This document shows positions 11,001 through 22,799 of a DNA stretch of 64,000 bases, in pieces. The notes beneath the pieces were generated by a model, which worked only from the letters and a program-made list of their open reading frames with translations, had not been told where the DNA came from and did not search any database. A program made the position numbers and the translations under genes. How positions within the stretch are numbered: the first letter of the stretch is position 1; every line of letters begins with the position of its first letter. The stretch comes from Allacma fusca (lineage: Eukaryota; Arthropoda; Collembola; Symphypleona; Sminthuridae), in the NCBI GenBank assembly GCA_947179485.1, contig CAMXBY010000012.1:32955-96954 (forward strand), given 5' to 3'.

Positions 11001-11529
11001 ATGATTTGAACCATTGCCTGGTCAAGTTTATAACATCCAGGTAAAGTTCATCCCGTGTTCGTTACCTTGGAATAGGAACATCGTTTTCCAAAGCTCAAAA
11101 AACATCAATCGATCCTTGTTGATCATAGTCCGTTACAGAACTAACCAGTAGTACCGTCATCTGGCTGTTTGTTTAACATTTATATACCATAAAGTCATCA
11201 GATCTTGATTAAACGATGAACCAACACGTATGGTATGAAAACATTTGCCTACCGTCATTGAAACAAATCTTGTTATTCTATCGATAACGAGTTCATGTCT
11301 TCATAAAATAGGATTATAATTAGTTTGACAATTAATTCACGAAAAAATTAAAGTTCAAACTTACAAAAATTAATTGTGAAATATATTACAAGATTTTGTT
11401 GCCTTTAGCAGGCGGAGTCCAATTGAAATACTTTGTATTCCATTTGCACCATTTCCTCTCCGAGACGGACGCATATAATATGGAGAGCATGTGTTCTTGT
11501 GACCTAATGTCACTAGAACAACTTTTTTG
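11001..11529. other. AT-rich interval, no gene recognised
   Basis: No motif or coding similarity seen. Confidence 0.45.
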
Positions 11530-11640
11530 TTTTTTATATCCTTTTTTGCGTTTTCTTTGTTTCTGTTTGGTTTTATATCCTTTTTTGCGTTTTCTTTGTG
11601 TCTCTTTTGTTTTATATAATTTTTGCATTTTCTTTGTTTT
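11530..11640. repeat. T-rich tandem repeat, about 39-bp unit, 3 copies
   Basis: TTTTATATCCTTTTTTGCGT followed by TTTCTTTGT recurs twice exactly; a third copy is shortened. Open frames here on both strands are products of the repeat. Confidence 0.75.
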
Positions 11641-11898
11641 GTTTTGTATTTAGCTGTCTATTTACATTTTGTACAACTTAAAAAATTATTGGAAAATAAG
11701 AAACAATGTTGAAAAGTAAACATCGTACTCAGGGAATACGAGATATATTTGTTTTAATGTTGAACATTTAACCTAGTCAGTGCCACCAATGGAGAACATG
11801 TGTTAATAAACGAAGTTAGTTGGTTTGTTTTAAACGTCAGGTTAAAGGAACTATTTTCAACCTGCTTTCAAATAAAAAATAGTGTAATAAATGGTTAC

Positions 11899-12330
11899 CT
11901 ACTTGTTTGTCATTATGTAGAAGTTTCTATCGGAATAACTGATAGACACATCGCCAATTTTCAAATTCACGCGTGGCAAATACTTGTACTTTGTGTGTGG
12001 GATATAATCCCGGTCTAGATCCTTTGGTGGTATACATTTGGGGAACTTGCAATTATTTTTGTAAACGGGGGATCTACCTGGCTTCCTTTTAACGATTCTA
12101 TTATCGATCCTACGTGTAATGTTTGCATCTTCCATTTTTTAAACTTTTCTAGCATGCAAATTGTATTCTTTGGAGGTCTTCCTCGTTTAGCTACTAATTT
12201 TTTGGAGGTGCATACACGAAGCTGACTACAGGTTTTTTCGGTAAACCATCTTTAGATGCGGGATGATGTTTGTATGATTCTATATCTTTTTGTAGTGACT
12301 TTTTCACATTCTGTTTAACCGACTGCTTTT
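11899..12330 (-). pseudogene. AT-hook / CxxC protein relic, copy 2
   Basis: Minus-strand frames give QKDIESYKHHPASKDG, SFVYAPPK, an AT-hook (KRGRPPKN), a second one (KRKPGRSPVYK), a CxxxxC segment (NNCKFPKCIPPK) and DYIPHTKYKYLPR before a stop near 11900. The matching blocks of copy 1 are HHP, IYIPLPK, RGRPK, PGRPQ, CIKC and DYVPPTKNKY. One stop separates the SFVYAPPKN block from the AT-hook block, so this copy is also broken or is missing an intron. Copy 2 keeps both AT-hooks in one frame. Function is unknown, and DNA binding is inferred only from the hooks. Confidence 0.5.
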
Positions 12331-13375
12331 AATTTGAGTTTAGGGAGTACTTGTGGAATCCTCACATGTAAATTAACTTCGTTACCAATTTGCTTCCCCA
12401 TACTAATGTTATTTAAATCCTGAAAGCAGTCAGTTTGATCTTGTTCTAAATCGTTACATGTACAATTAGTATTGCTTTGGGCAAAGTTTTAAATAGCATC
12501 TTACTCATCCAATACATCTGTTTCAAAATCAATACTACCTAGCTGCCACAAAAAATTTCACTTAATTCAATTACACCCTGACTAACTCTAAACTCCTTAC
12601 TGGGTAACGGCAACCTGCCTTCAACATTATTTTTAAATAAATTTTCAATTCTTAAGCGTCTTCAAAATCTATAGACACGTACTCTATTTTTAAAAAACTT
12701 GATATGTTATACACTTTAAAACTCTTGATTGCATGTATTTTTTCACTTTAATCACTAATATCTTAAAAGCTTTCACTCACTTTTCTAATTACAATTTCTA
12801 AAGAATTGCTGAAATACTGCTAGATCTGATTTAAAAGTCGTTTGGGAGTCTTGATAACACCGAAAAAATAAAAAGAACAAAACGTTTGGTTAAATAAATA
12901 AGTAGTGCGCAATTTTAATGTTTGCAAGCAGTTATTCGGTAATGAAATGGTTATGAGAAATAAAATATTAAAAGAATCAGAAACCATCCCAGAAATTACC
13001 CTCACGGAAGTGCGGAAAATACTGCAGAGGACTACCGGTCTGCCACAATATTTAAATTCGGCTGCTGGTAACTAACAAAAATCGTATTTATATAGGGAGT
13101 AAATAGGTTCGGACGTAAAAGAAGCGGAGTTTTAATTTTTTGGTGAACGAGGCGTGATCGGACATAATTGTTACCAATTATTACAACAAGCCAGAAGATG
13201 CAGGTAAGATCCGATATCAACCACTGGCCTGGACATTAGATTATTTAACTGGATAGTATTGGCGTTTATGATATTTTAGCCAATTAAATCCACATCAAAT
13301 AAACCGGTTGTTACCATTTCTTTCCACTCGATATTTATCGTCCTTTATTGATAAAAGACGGTTTTTTCCAACCCT
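12331..13375. other. AT-rich interval, no gene recognised
   Basis: No coding similarity or repeat structure was resolved. Confidence 0.45.
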
Positions 13376-13519
13376 GATAGCCGTGCGGGGCACCTGGGAA
13401 TCCACTAGGTTCGCGATTGGGAGGCAGCGTGGTGATCGATCAGCAAGCGCGCGGAAAGTTCTCCACGCTGCATCACAACGCTAGCCAGGAAGGTGCCCCA
13501 GGTCCCCAGTTTGGCTATC
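13376..13519. repeat. Long imperfect hairpin, GC-richer than surroundings
   Basis: Nested complementary blocks occur in order: GATAGCC/GGCTATC (13376-13382 and 13513-13519), GGGGCACCT/AGGTGCCCC (13387-13395 and 13491-13499) and GCAGCGTGG/CCACGCTGC (13424-13432 and 13463-13471). This could be a MITE or a structured RNA. Confidence 0.6.
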
Positions 13520-13570
13520 CTAACGCAGAGAGCGAAGTCGCTCCTGCTCTGCGACTGTCAGTTTGAATGT

Positions 13571-13625
13571 GAGTGCGTGACCACTGGGAAGTGCGTACGT
13601 GACCACACGTCCAGTTCACGCACTC
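13571..13625. promoter_or_regulatory. GCGTG/ACGTG cluster with 10-bp inverted repeat
   Basis: GAGTGCGTGA (13571-13580) and TCACGCACTC (13616-13625) are exact complements. Between and around them lie TGCGTGAC, TACGTGAC and CACACGTCC, so (A/G)CGTG bHLH-PAS-type cores recur five or six times in 55 bp. No adjacent gene start was identified, so a regulatory role is only a possibility. Confidence 0.3.
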
Positions 13626-14887
13626 GTGCACACAGCAGGTGCTTGTATATATTGATATATACTGTGCCTGGCTTCTAGAGAGAGACATGACAATTAGTAG
13701 GGTTGATTTGATAAACTATTTTATTATATATACTAATAAATCCTATTAGCAATCAATACAATTTGTAACACAATTTTAAACGTAATCAGTGAAAAATATA
13801 GTAATTCATCTTGGAGATAAGAGAAATTGTGGGAAAGAAAATCAATTTGTCAAGTTAACAATAAATATAGAATGGCCAAAAAATAAGTTACGATCAACAA
13901 TGTATACTTGCTGAGAGAAGTTGCTCTCTGGATATACACGGTCAAATCTGAAGTTGATTCTGTCCAAGTCCTGGTTGGGTGCTCATATTAACGGGTTGTG
14001 GAATGTGAATTCTGCACAGAAGTGTACTTGACCCCAGGAATTTCATTTATTTTGCACTCGATACGTCACGTTTCCTCTGACGGTCACCTGGTCGCTAAAG
14101 CACAAACAATATATGAATTCGGTTTGCAAATTATTGAAACGATAGTTTAAAAACCAACTTGAATTATGTTTGGTTAACGAGAATCCTTATAATATCCTTC
14201 AATAGAATCAAATTCGCAAGTGTACATACTTCCCACCTGCTCTTTCATTGAGTATCTAAACGTTAACTTTGGTTAAATTTTAAATTTCTGAAGCTGGATT
14301 TTTCAGACTGTATTCCCAACAAGCGCGTAGAGGTTGAAATTTTCCATTCTAAATTCTGTTCTTCAGAAAGGTTTCATCTTTCAAAATGTGTAGATCGTTG
14401 CAATCGTTGTCATGACAGGTTCTGTGGTTGCAATTAATTTCATATTCTGATCCAACTGTCCTGTTGATTCCCTTGATAAATAATTTAGGTGTAGACGTGT
14501 TGTCCTGAGCACTAGTATCAACAGAACCTTAAACAATCATATCAAATGTAGGAATATATTAAACATCCTCAGAAATAAATATTTTAAAATTTTGTTCACT
14601 TAAATGTAAACACCTAATACACTTAGAAATTTTACACGGAAAGATGGACGTTTCCCCGAATCGACGTCGGTGCTGGACTACTGGTCATCTGACAAGTAAA
14701 CTTTCCAGACGCATGCTGGTTATCTATTTTTTTATTTACCATAACTTGCGTTTTCAAAAATTTAAACTGCTTCAAACTAAAAGTGAACCCAGAAGGGGAT
14801 ACACAAAGATGTCTTGGGTTAGGTAGTCTTTTCACACAGGGCAGGAATCCTTAAAAATTGATAATGACTCGCGTTTTTCTCCTTCAC
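13626..14887. other. AT-rich interval, no gene recognised
   Basis: Short open frames on both strands near 14640-14830 overlap and show no motif. Confidence 0.45.
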
Positions 14888-14895
14888 AATCAAGG

Positions 14896-15602
14896 TAGGG
14901 TGCCCAGAAGTCCTGATTTGATCAAGACTGACCTGATTTGACCCAGGGTCATCTGATGACCTGATGAGCTTGAATTTAGTCCTGATTTCACAGTTAGTGA
15001 CAAATTAAACAATTTGTTGGCTTTCAAAGTGACATAAATTTATCGTTACTTATCATAAAATCACTTTACCCCAATAATACTAACAATTGGTAACTATGTA
15101 TATCATGAAATAAATGCTGCCCCCGAGTAAAATGCTTTTAATAGATCAGTTTTGAACCTTTTTAGGGTGGAATCGTCCCTACAGTAAAATAACCTTGTCC
15201 GTACGCCCGTGTGTCCTTCCGCACGACATCTCAAAAACGACTGGACAAATGTCAATGAAATATATTATGTACATAACTTGTATCATCCTTAGTCCTGAGT
15301 TCGTGTTTAATTAAAAACATTATTATATTTCAACGGAAATTTTTTGAGAAAAGCATTCTTGAAATGTTATTAATTTATTATTATTATTGCTTATAAAGTT
15401 GGATTTGCCCCGATAGATGTTTCAAAAACGATTCTGAAATTTCAAAAAAATCTCGAAATTCAGTCTACTTTGATGACGGTAACTGACGCCACTCTATGCT
15501 AAATTGTCATATAGGGACGATTTTTAATTCGTAATAATCTAAACTCGAATATAATTTAACTTAGGAGACCTGATTTGAGAATGGAATTATCTGGGCACCC
15601 TA
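14896..15602. mobile_element. hAT-like MITE, CCTGATTTGA subterminal motif
   Basis: The ends TAGGGTGCCCAGA and TCTGGGCACCCTA are perfect 13-bp inverted repeats. The flanking 8-mers AATCAAGG (14888-14895) and AATAAATG (15603-15610) match at 6 of 8 positions, as expected of an aged 8-bp hAT duplication. The left terminus repeats CCTGATTTGA, CTGACCTGATTTGA and CTGATGACCTGATGA; the right has GACCTGATTTGA. The interior (about 15190-15440) contains a CCGTACGCCCGTGTGTCC-type segment common in invertebrate repeats. No transposase was seen. Confidence 0.75.
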
Positions 15603-16059
15603 AATAAATGTGACTGCAAACTAGCTGGAAATCATCGTTCACACTCCTGCTTGTTACACTCAGCATTACGTAGCCCGTAGGCATCCTGCTAGCAACACAG
15701 CAGGCAAGACCTGTTATAAGGAGTTGGGTCCCCAGAAGGGGTTCAACATAATTAACAACCTTGATGTGATTGAACCTTGAGGTCAGGTGGCACATGCGAA
15801 ATAAAAAAAATCCAATTACGATACTAGGTATCACATTAGTAGATGGGCCATTTTATCAAAATAATTAAATCTCAGCCAAACATTTATGAAACATTTGTAA
15901 TATACTATGTTGTAAAAAAACAAAAACTCAAAATCTCAATTTTTGCTACATATAGCGAACATAAGCATTGTTAACACATTATATATTAAGTGATGTTATG
16001 AAATCCTAAAATGCCTTCAACGTATGCTCACAATTTAATCAACCGCCTGACCCCGCCAC
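15603..16059. other. Interval without recognised gene
   Basis: A 92-codon minus-strand open frame (15834-15556) overlaps the MITE end and shows no motif. Confidence 0.4.
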
Positions 16060-16530
16060 TGGTCTCAACGTGACACGTGACCTTTGATATTGACCTGGTA
16101 ATGGGTCAAAATAATTTAGCTTCAATTTGCATATTGAATCCTCTTTAAACGTAAACTGACCACGTAACATTGGAATATGTCTGGCTTACGCGTGACCGCA
16201 GGTCAAATGCCCTGTGACATTGACCCGGGAATGGAACCCAGTATGTCCAACATATATATTTCAGATCATGGGGTAATTTACCTCAGCCGACCAAGTGTTC
16301 TTAAATCTTGGCCCAATACTTGTTCACGACCTTGGTAAGGCTCATGAGATATGACCAGTGACCTTGACAAGATAATGGGTGGAGACATTTTTTAGTTGAT
16401 GTTCCGAGTCAGGGGACTCTTCAACTCAACCGGCCATCTTACATGGCCCAAAACTTGGTCATCTCTTTGCTTCGTCTCTCACGCGTGACTTTAGTTCATA
16501 TTTCCTTTGACTTTGACTCGGGAAATACCC
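16060..16530. repeat. Diverged tandem repeat, about 120-160-bp unit with GTGACCTTGAC words
   Basis: Related blocks recur near 16068 (GTGACCTTTGATATTGACCT), 16190 (CGTGACCGCAGGTCAA), 16348 (ATGACCAGTGACCTTGAC) and 16483 (CGTGACTTTAG...CTTTGACTTTGAC). Each is followed by GGTAATGGG, GGGAATGG or a similar word. These are degenerate direct repeats. Confidence 0.6.
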
Positions 16531-16860
16531 GTCAATTTTATTTAAATACAATTATTTTTGAGTGGTTTAAATACAATTATTAGTCATTTTTGCATTGTTT
16601 TGAAATACAGATTTTGAACCCTAACAGCAAATTTCTAATCGTCCTCCGTTGATATGCTCTGTTGCCCGGATTTTGCCTTTGCCCTCCAGAAATTAAACAT
16701 TGCATCATTTTTAATGTAAATCGTTTTGGAAACCTTAAAACGCCATGCTTGATGTATCGGTCATAATGAAATATACGTTGTTTCCTAGATATTTACCCAC
16801 ATAGTTTTATTTAGTGAGTTAATGGTCAAAATGTTAACACGGACAACAACTAACTAGACT

Positions 16861-17407
16861 TTAAGATTTTGCCAATATCGATTTGCACGCATAGTAATGA
16901 TAGTTTTCCCATAATCCGTCTGATTGAGTTCGCAAAAATTCTTCTATATCCTCCCTGTTATTGACTTGTTCGGGTATTTTAAGCCCATTTTCAGATTGCT
17001 TGAGCAGTTCCATCGTTAGCTTACATTTATAATCGTCAAATTACATGGTTTTCAAGGTGTCGTCAAATCGAGCAGGGTAATCTTGTTTTGAAACTAGTAT
17101 GCATTCAAGAAACCGCAGGCATACTGAACCGCAATTTACTTCTTTATCTAGAAACGCAAGGGTTGTAAAAATACCTGAAATAACTCAACATACTTACAAA
17201 TTCTAATACATAGCCTGTTGCATGTCTTTGCATTTGGCGGATTCAACATTCTTAATTTCACAACCTTCGTGACACTGCAGAAGTCGCGTCTTAAGCACAC
17301 TTTGAGGTATAGTTTCCGCAGTTGTTACGAGGTCTTGGTGAAATCGTTTTCCTTCTATGGGATATAGGTAAACATTTTCAAACAAATCAGTGTACTCGAT
17401 GTTGCGA
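16861..17407 (-). pseudogene. 3' exons of an unidentified gene, probably decayed
   Basis: One minus-strand frame holds three protein-like blocks. The first (17407-17203) contains DLFENVYLYPIEGKRFHQDL and RLLQCHEGCEIKN. The second (17175-17044) contains FTTLAFLDKEVNCGSVCLRF and ECILVSKQDYPARF. The third (17040-16861) contains MELLKQSENGLKIPEQVNN, DIEEFLRTQSDGLWENYHYY and a final stop at 16861-16863. A plausible 87-bp intron (GTTGTG...TTTCAG) joins CHEG to the second block in phase and skips three stops. A single TAA (17041-17043) remains between blocks two and three although the frame is kept, which suggests one nonsense mutation. Cysteines are frequent (CHEGC, NCGSVC). I do not recognise the protein. 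An acceptor at 17408 fits the phase of the exon at 18692-18872. Confidence 0.45.
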
Positions 17408-17629
17408 CTTCAAATTAATAGACACCCACAAAATTAACATCAAGTTTACAGTATGAAATTTTTTTGCGTAATTTTGTTGAAAGGTTCAAGTCTATCCATG
17501 CGATCAGACCACAAGCCCAAACGAGAACACATTAGAGCATCGTAGGAAAGTATGGTGTTATTTTCAAAATCTTCGGATCAATGTGCCTTCTAATTATCTC
17601 CATACACGCATTGACGGTAAGGGCAGTCA

Positions 17630-18592
17630 TCCAGCAATTTCCGGTGTAGTTACAACAAGTTCCGAAAGTACAACAGGTAGTCCACTTCTAACAAGTAACC
17701 CACGACCCATGCCCACTCGGGATCGGAATGAAATTTTGTGGGTGGTTAGGTACCTGGCCCCATGTCGCAGAGAGAGCAAAAGTATGTGCCATCTCGCCCT
17801 GGTTTGCGCGGGAAATCGCGCAGTTTTAAATTCTAATTCATGAACAAAGGGCCCCCCTGTCCAACTTAAAATTTCCTATGTTAAATCCCATAAGGAAACT
17901 TCATTTTCAAATTTCACGAAAAAAATTAAATGCTTAAAACCTAATTGAAAACCCTTATAATAAAATATAGGTGTGTTTGCAAACTTGGTTTAGGCCATCT
18001 CCTCTGAAAGCCAATGGATGTTTTCAATGATATGAAACACTTAAAATTAAAATCAATAAAGACATTTCCACTAATATTCTACTGGTGTAGTTTGGTGACA
18101 TTGCTAATATAATGTTGTATGGCATATTAATGAGCTGTTACTCATTTCTAGGATTTTCATTTTTTTGCGAAATTTGAAAATGGAGTTCTCTTATTGGATA
18201 TAAAATTTTTAATCAGACGGGTAACCTTATATATTTTTAAAAAATTCTAACGTAAATCCGGTTTCCACCGGAAACCAGGGCGAAATGGCCCAAACCAAGT
18301 TTGAAAACATGCTTATATTGTATTATCTGGGATTTCAATGAGGTTTTAAGCATTTTTGTCGTGAAATTTGAAAATGAAGTTTCCTTAAGGGATTTAACAT
18401 GGGAAATTTTAAGTTGGACAGGGGAGACCCTTTGTTCACGAATTAGAATTTAAAATTTCTGCGAGATGGCACATACTTTTGCTCTTTATGGGACATGGGG
18501 CCAGGTACCTAACCTCCCACAAAGTTTCATTCCGATCCCGAGTGGGCATCGTGCGTGGGTTACTTGTAAGTGTATTTACCACGGTTGCTGGA
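17630..18592. mobile_element. Foldback element with about 310-370-bp inverted arms
   Basis: The left arm (17630-18000) and right arm (18284-18592) are inverted copies: TCCAGCAA/TTGCTGGA at the tips, CAAGTAACCCACG/CGTGGGTTACTTG, GGTACCTGGCCCCATG/CATGGGGCCAGGTACC, and AACTTGGTTT/AAACCAAGTT at the inner edge. The spacer contains a further diverged copy of part of the arm (GCGAAATTTGAAAATGGAGT). No target duplication was resolved. The element lies between two candidate exons of the minus-strand gene at 16.9-18.9 kb. Confidence 0.8.
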
Positions 18593-18691
18593 CCCATTTG
18601 AAAATCGCCTTTATAAGATTGAATATAATGTTCATATTTTTATAGGACTAAATACTAAGATATAAATATTAAAATGTCTGGTAACACGTAC

Positions 18692-18872
18692 CCGCCATCT
18701 CCACGAAAATGATCGGTAATATAAATTATTTGTTCCCTTTCGACTTCACCAGTAGAGACATTTCCACTTAACAAACCCCGAGTGTTTTTCGCGAGGACGT
18801 TTAACCTGCAACTGTATCGTATTTGTAAAGCAATGAACGCAATACAGTTAAACCTCTTTGTAGTCACTTTTT
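18692..18872 (-). other. Candidate internal exon, unidentified gene
   Basis: On the minus strand this 181-nt segment is bounded by an acceptor (ATAATTTTACAG) and a donor (GG|GTACGTG). It is open throughout: KVTTKRFNCIAFIALQIRYS, later LLSGNVSTGEVEREQIIYIT and DHFRGDGG. It ends in phase 2, and the acceptor at 17408 supplies a matching T, giving GDGG-RNIEYTDLFENV across the junction. That phase agreement links it to 16861-17407, with the foldback element in the intervening intron. The protein is unknown to me. Confidence 0.42.
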
Positions 18873-21800
18873 CTGTAAAATTATCTAAAATCTTGCATTG
18901 TAGATACTTCATTTAGTTTCGAAACTATGGAATAATCAATTAATTATTATGAATTAGCTTGCAAATTTATTATTTTCTAAAATTCTTGGTGTATATTTTT
19001 GTTACATTAATTAAATACATGATTTATGTGTATGAATAAATGTAGAAAAATCATGCGGGAATAATAATCAGTCATACTGCGAAGCCTTTACTTTGTACAA
19101 CTCATACTCAAATGCTGGCTCATCTGTTCTGCAGTCCAGCTTTTAATGCTATTCTATCTTTAAGCGAAGAACGTTTATAAGATGACCGGTGCGGGCCTTG
19201 TTTACAGAATTTTATTGATCTCCTGCTAGTTTGCCCAGCTAAATCATTTTGCAAGCAAGAATTGAATAATTTTTGTCGGGATGATAGTTATTTAAAAATT
19301 TACATATATTTTAAACCTTAAAAGTAAATTAAAAATAAAATACAATTAAGTCAGATCAGCCAGGAAGTCTCGCCATACTTGGTAGGCCCAATTTTGTTAT
19401 ATTTGAAACACAGCAGGTCAGGTCTTCTCTATATTAACAATTGGTTTATAGTCATGGACGATTTATCTATTTTTTGTGACATTTAAATAATCAACTTGAT
19501 ACTTATCAAGGATGTTTGTGTGAATTATTACACACAGTAAGTCCATGCGGGTGCCGGCGAAGAAACGGAATAAGATTGAAAATAAATCCCGAAGCACAAG
19601 AGGAAGTTGAAGAAACGGGTTTCGGCAGCAGATAATAGCCGAAGCAAACCAGGCCTGAGAAAATATTGAGCAATGGAAGGTAGCCAGACGAGAAGAGTTA
19701 TAGTTTGTAAGTAAAGGTTATTAGTTTAAGTAAGGTTTGTAAAGTTTTAGTGGAAAAACAAGGATTGTCTACCACATCATCGGCTGTAGATGTATCCAAG
19801 TAATCTAAGTATTTGGCTTCAACTAACACAATTAGCCGTTCCTGTCAGTTTTGAGTTTTTAATAAAGAGAGCCCAGGATCGAGGCTGTATTTGATAAAAG
19901 GACTCGGCCAGTTCATTTTATACGCAAACATTTGCTTAGAACAAAGAACTAATTGCATCCGTGAGCCTAACACCTAAAATGGCAGTTAACCAATCATAAA
20001 CGAGGAAATCAGTTGTAATGCTGCAAATTTCCTTTCTAGATGGATGTTGATTTGTCTAACACCGGGAAGGCTATTGGAGGATCTGTGCGTATTGCGTTTG
20101 TATGAGCACGGTATGATGACACGATTTAAGCGTAGAAACCCACGGACTTAAAATTGGAACACCGATTAGGTTGTTTCTTGTTTTTAGGCTTTACTATGCG
20201 ACACAACTACCCATTCTTTTAATAAAAACGGGCTAAATACTAATTTAAATTAGTTGTTAGCGAAAATATGGTAACGTTCCTTGTTGCTTGTGGCTATGAT
20301 TTCTGATTCGTTGCACTCCTGTTTTTTGCTTTTCTGACTATTTATCAGATTTCATTGGAACCAATGCATACATTCAAGAGCTCGTTTACATAATTTTAAA
20401 TATACTTATATAGCCTTCACAAATAATGCGGTGTATTTTTAAACGTCCAAAAACGTGTAATTTAAAAAGGATTGTGCTATAGATGGACACTAGTATTTAT
20501 AAGTTCACCAATACTGCACAACTTAATACAAAAACAACTTCTAATTTAGAAAGGATTGGGAATATAAAAGGACATACTATAATTATTCTTATTCCATACG
20601 TGAAGCTGAATTTGTTTATTCAATTTTAGTCTTGCGTGAGAATTATCAAAATTGTTTTTAATATGTTGTTGTTTTTTATGCACGCGTCATAATTGGACAG
20701 AATTTCAATTCAAACATCTACATTTTTGTCCACCGGGGAAAGATTACGACCAATTGATTAGGTGCGTACTAGAAAAATTCAGTCAGAGGAACAACTACTT
20801 TGCATATGAGGAATACATTTGCGTGGTTGGGGTCTCAATACACCGAAGTTTATAACTGTGTCCGCCTTGATGATCCAGGAATTGTATTACCAATACTGTA
20901 TTGCAACATATTTACTTATCTGATATGAATTTACGTCGGGAAATTTCATATTGTTCAAACTTGGTGTAGACCAAATTTGTTTTAATATTGACCTGATCTT
21001 TACTAAGATTATTATATGACAATCTGAAATGTGAATAGGATATGGTAGGGTGAAAACGTATTCCAAATTTTGCAAGGTTAACAATACTGAACAATGCTGG
21101 TTAAAAACTCCGTGAATTTTCTTGAGGGTTCATCTAAATCCTATGCTTCTACATATTATCAACTTATTACTGCTACAACCCTGAATGTTTGTTGTAAACA
21201 GTTTTACTTGCAAATCTCCCTCGAAAATCATTTATAAATGACCTTACTGCAATTTATTACATAAGAATTTGTCCTCAAAAACTTCAAAAACCCAGCGCTG
21301 AAAAAATATGCAATGATTTCATAAAGTGCCTGTATAAGAAAATAATTCCGTTTGACTTCTAATATATTGTTACGACATTATTGGAATAACCATAGTTATT
21401 ATTGAGTCAAACAATTATTACTAGTTTTAGAAATAATGAATTATAATATATAGATATTAACCAATGCTTACTACACGATGCTTAACTAACTAAACGACTA
21501 CCATCTATCCTGTTGAAGAAAGTAAGGGAGGTCATTCCAGCTTTCACTCTTGACATAGCTTGACCTATCTTTATTACTCATCACCACTGAGTCACACTAC
21601 ACTATCGCTAACATTACATTACACATTTATAGTGTTTTTACAACGCGCCGAGTCCGTGACTGATCCTCTCATTTTGGTAATTGTTTTCAATTTTTACAGT
21701 GCTTTTTTTAAAAATAATTCCACAGTGATCCCCATCTCCTCCTTCCCCAAGTAGAGAATATTCTATCCACATTTCTTTACTATTTATAGCCACGGTTGAT

Positions 21801-21949
21801 ATTTATATCCTACCGAGCTGTACTCACAAAAACACATTTAAGTTGCAATTAATTAATTGCAATTACACAGTGACAATGGCGGTACGTTTTATCACGGGCA
21901 AATACGAGTGTTTTTTATTCCCTTTCATATTTATAATTAACTCTACGGT
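18873..21949. other. Gene-poor AT-rich interval
   Basis: No gene recognised. A less AT-rich patch at 19540-19930 has a donor-like TTT|GTAAGTAAAG near 19707 and AATAAA near 19860, so it could be a transcribed exon or an old LTR. A plus-strand frame at 20652-20855 contains CPPGKDYDQLIRCVLEKF and may be a relic; I cannot name it. Confidence 0.4.
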
Positions 21950-22231
21950 TTGGTTTAAACACCACTACCGGAGTAATACTGTGAAATACAACGGTTTGCT
22001 AGTAATAGCACTACCGAAGTATTAGTCAAGACTACGGTTTGCTAGTAATAGCACTACCGAAGTATTAGTCAAGACTACGGTTTGCTAGTAATAGCACTAC
22101 CGAAGTATTAGTCAAGACTACGGTTTGCTAGTAATAGCACTACCGAAGTATTAGTCAAGACTACGGTTTGCTAGGAATAGCACTACCGAAGTATTAGTCA
22201 AGACTACGGTTTGCTAGTAATAGCACTACCG
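21950..22231. repeat. 43-bp tandem repeat, about 6.5 units
   Basis: ACGGTTTGCT recurs at 21991, 22034, 22077, 22120, 22163 and 22206, each followed by AGTAATAGCACTACCG. Inner copies are nearly identical and the first is degenerate. The array lies 5' of the LINE at 22.8 kb. It is followed by two copies of a block with GTGCAAAT(T/C)TAGGGGGAA (22244 and 22315). Confidence 0.92.
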
Positions 22232-22380
22232 GAATCTGAGAAAGTGCAAATTTAGGGGGAACCCCTGCCCAAAATTTTTAAAAAAATTCTAAAGACTTCG
22301 AATAATTTAGATCAAAGTGCAAATCTAGGGGGAATCCCTGCTCAATTTTTTCTAAAACTATAAAAACTTAGAAAAATAGT

Positions 22381-22755
22381 GTGGAAGTCGCTGCGACCTG
22401 GTTATCTCACTGCCGAGTTTACCCCATGGTTCTTATTAACATTATCGCTTACATTTCACCAGACGAATATCATTATTCTGATTTTACACTACTAAAACAA
22501 TACAACTTGCCAACTGATCCATCTTTAGAAATCAATATTCACGTACCCATTACCAACACTATTTATTACTTAAATTACGAAGAAAATATTGTTACAATTC
22601 GATTAGCTATCAATACCTCTTCAGCTTACGAACAATTGACAAACATTTCTGTTACCTATCAACAACACACCATTCAAGATTTCATTAATAATCCAATACT
22701 ACCAAATATCGAATTAACTGATCCTGACGGTTTAGAGTGGATGCACCGATACTGA
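22381..22755 (+). CDS. Open frame between tandem repeat and LINE endonuclease, unidentified
   Basis: This plus-strand open frame encodes up to 124 residues, for example IIAYISPDEYHYSDFTLLKQ and QQHTIQDFINNPILPNIELT, and ends at TGA (22753-22755). It is rich in N, I, T and Y and has no signal peptide or recognised domain. Its position directly downstream of the 43-bp array and upstream of an endonuclease in the same orientation would suit the end of a LINE ORF1, but no coiled coil, RRM or zinc knuckle is visible. It could also be an unrelated host sequence. Confidence 0.35.
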   Translation: MEVAATWLSHCRVYPMVLINIIAYISPDEYHYSDFTLLKQYNLPTDPSLEINIHVPITNTIYYLNYEENIVTIRLAINTSSAYEQLTNISVTYQQHTIQDFINNPILPNIELTDPDGLEWMHRY

Positions 22756-22799
22756 ATCATGACTTCATTCCTACCTGAATGGCGATAACTGGCATCCCT

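Noticed and set aside
18655-18691. Continuation of the frame past 18692 as coding
   Set aside because: A consensus donor (GG|GTACGTG) lies at 18691 and the phase matches the next exon, so the continuation is more likely intron.
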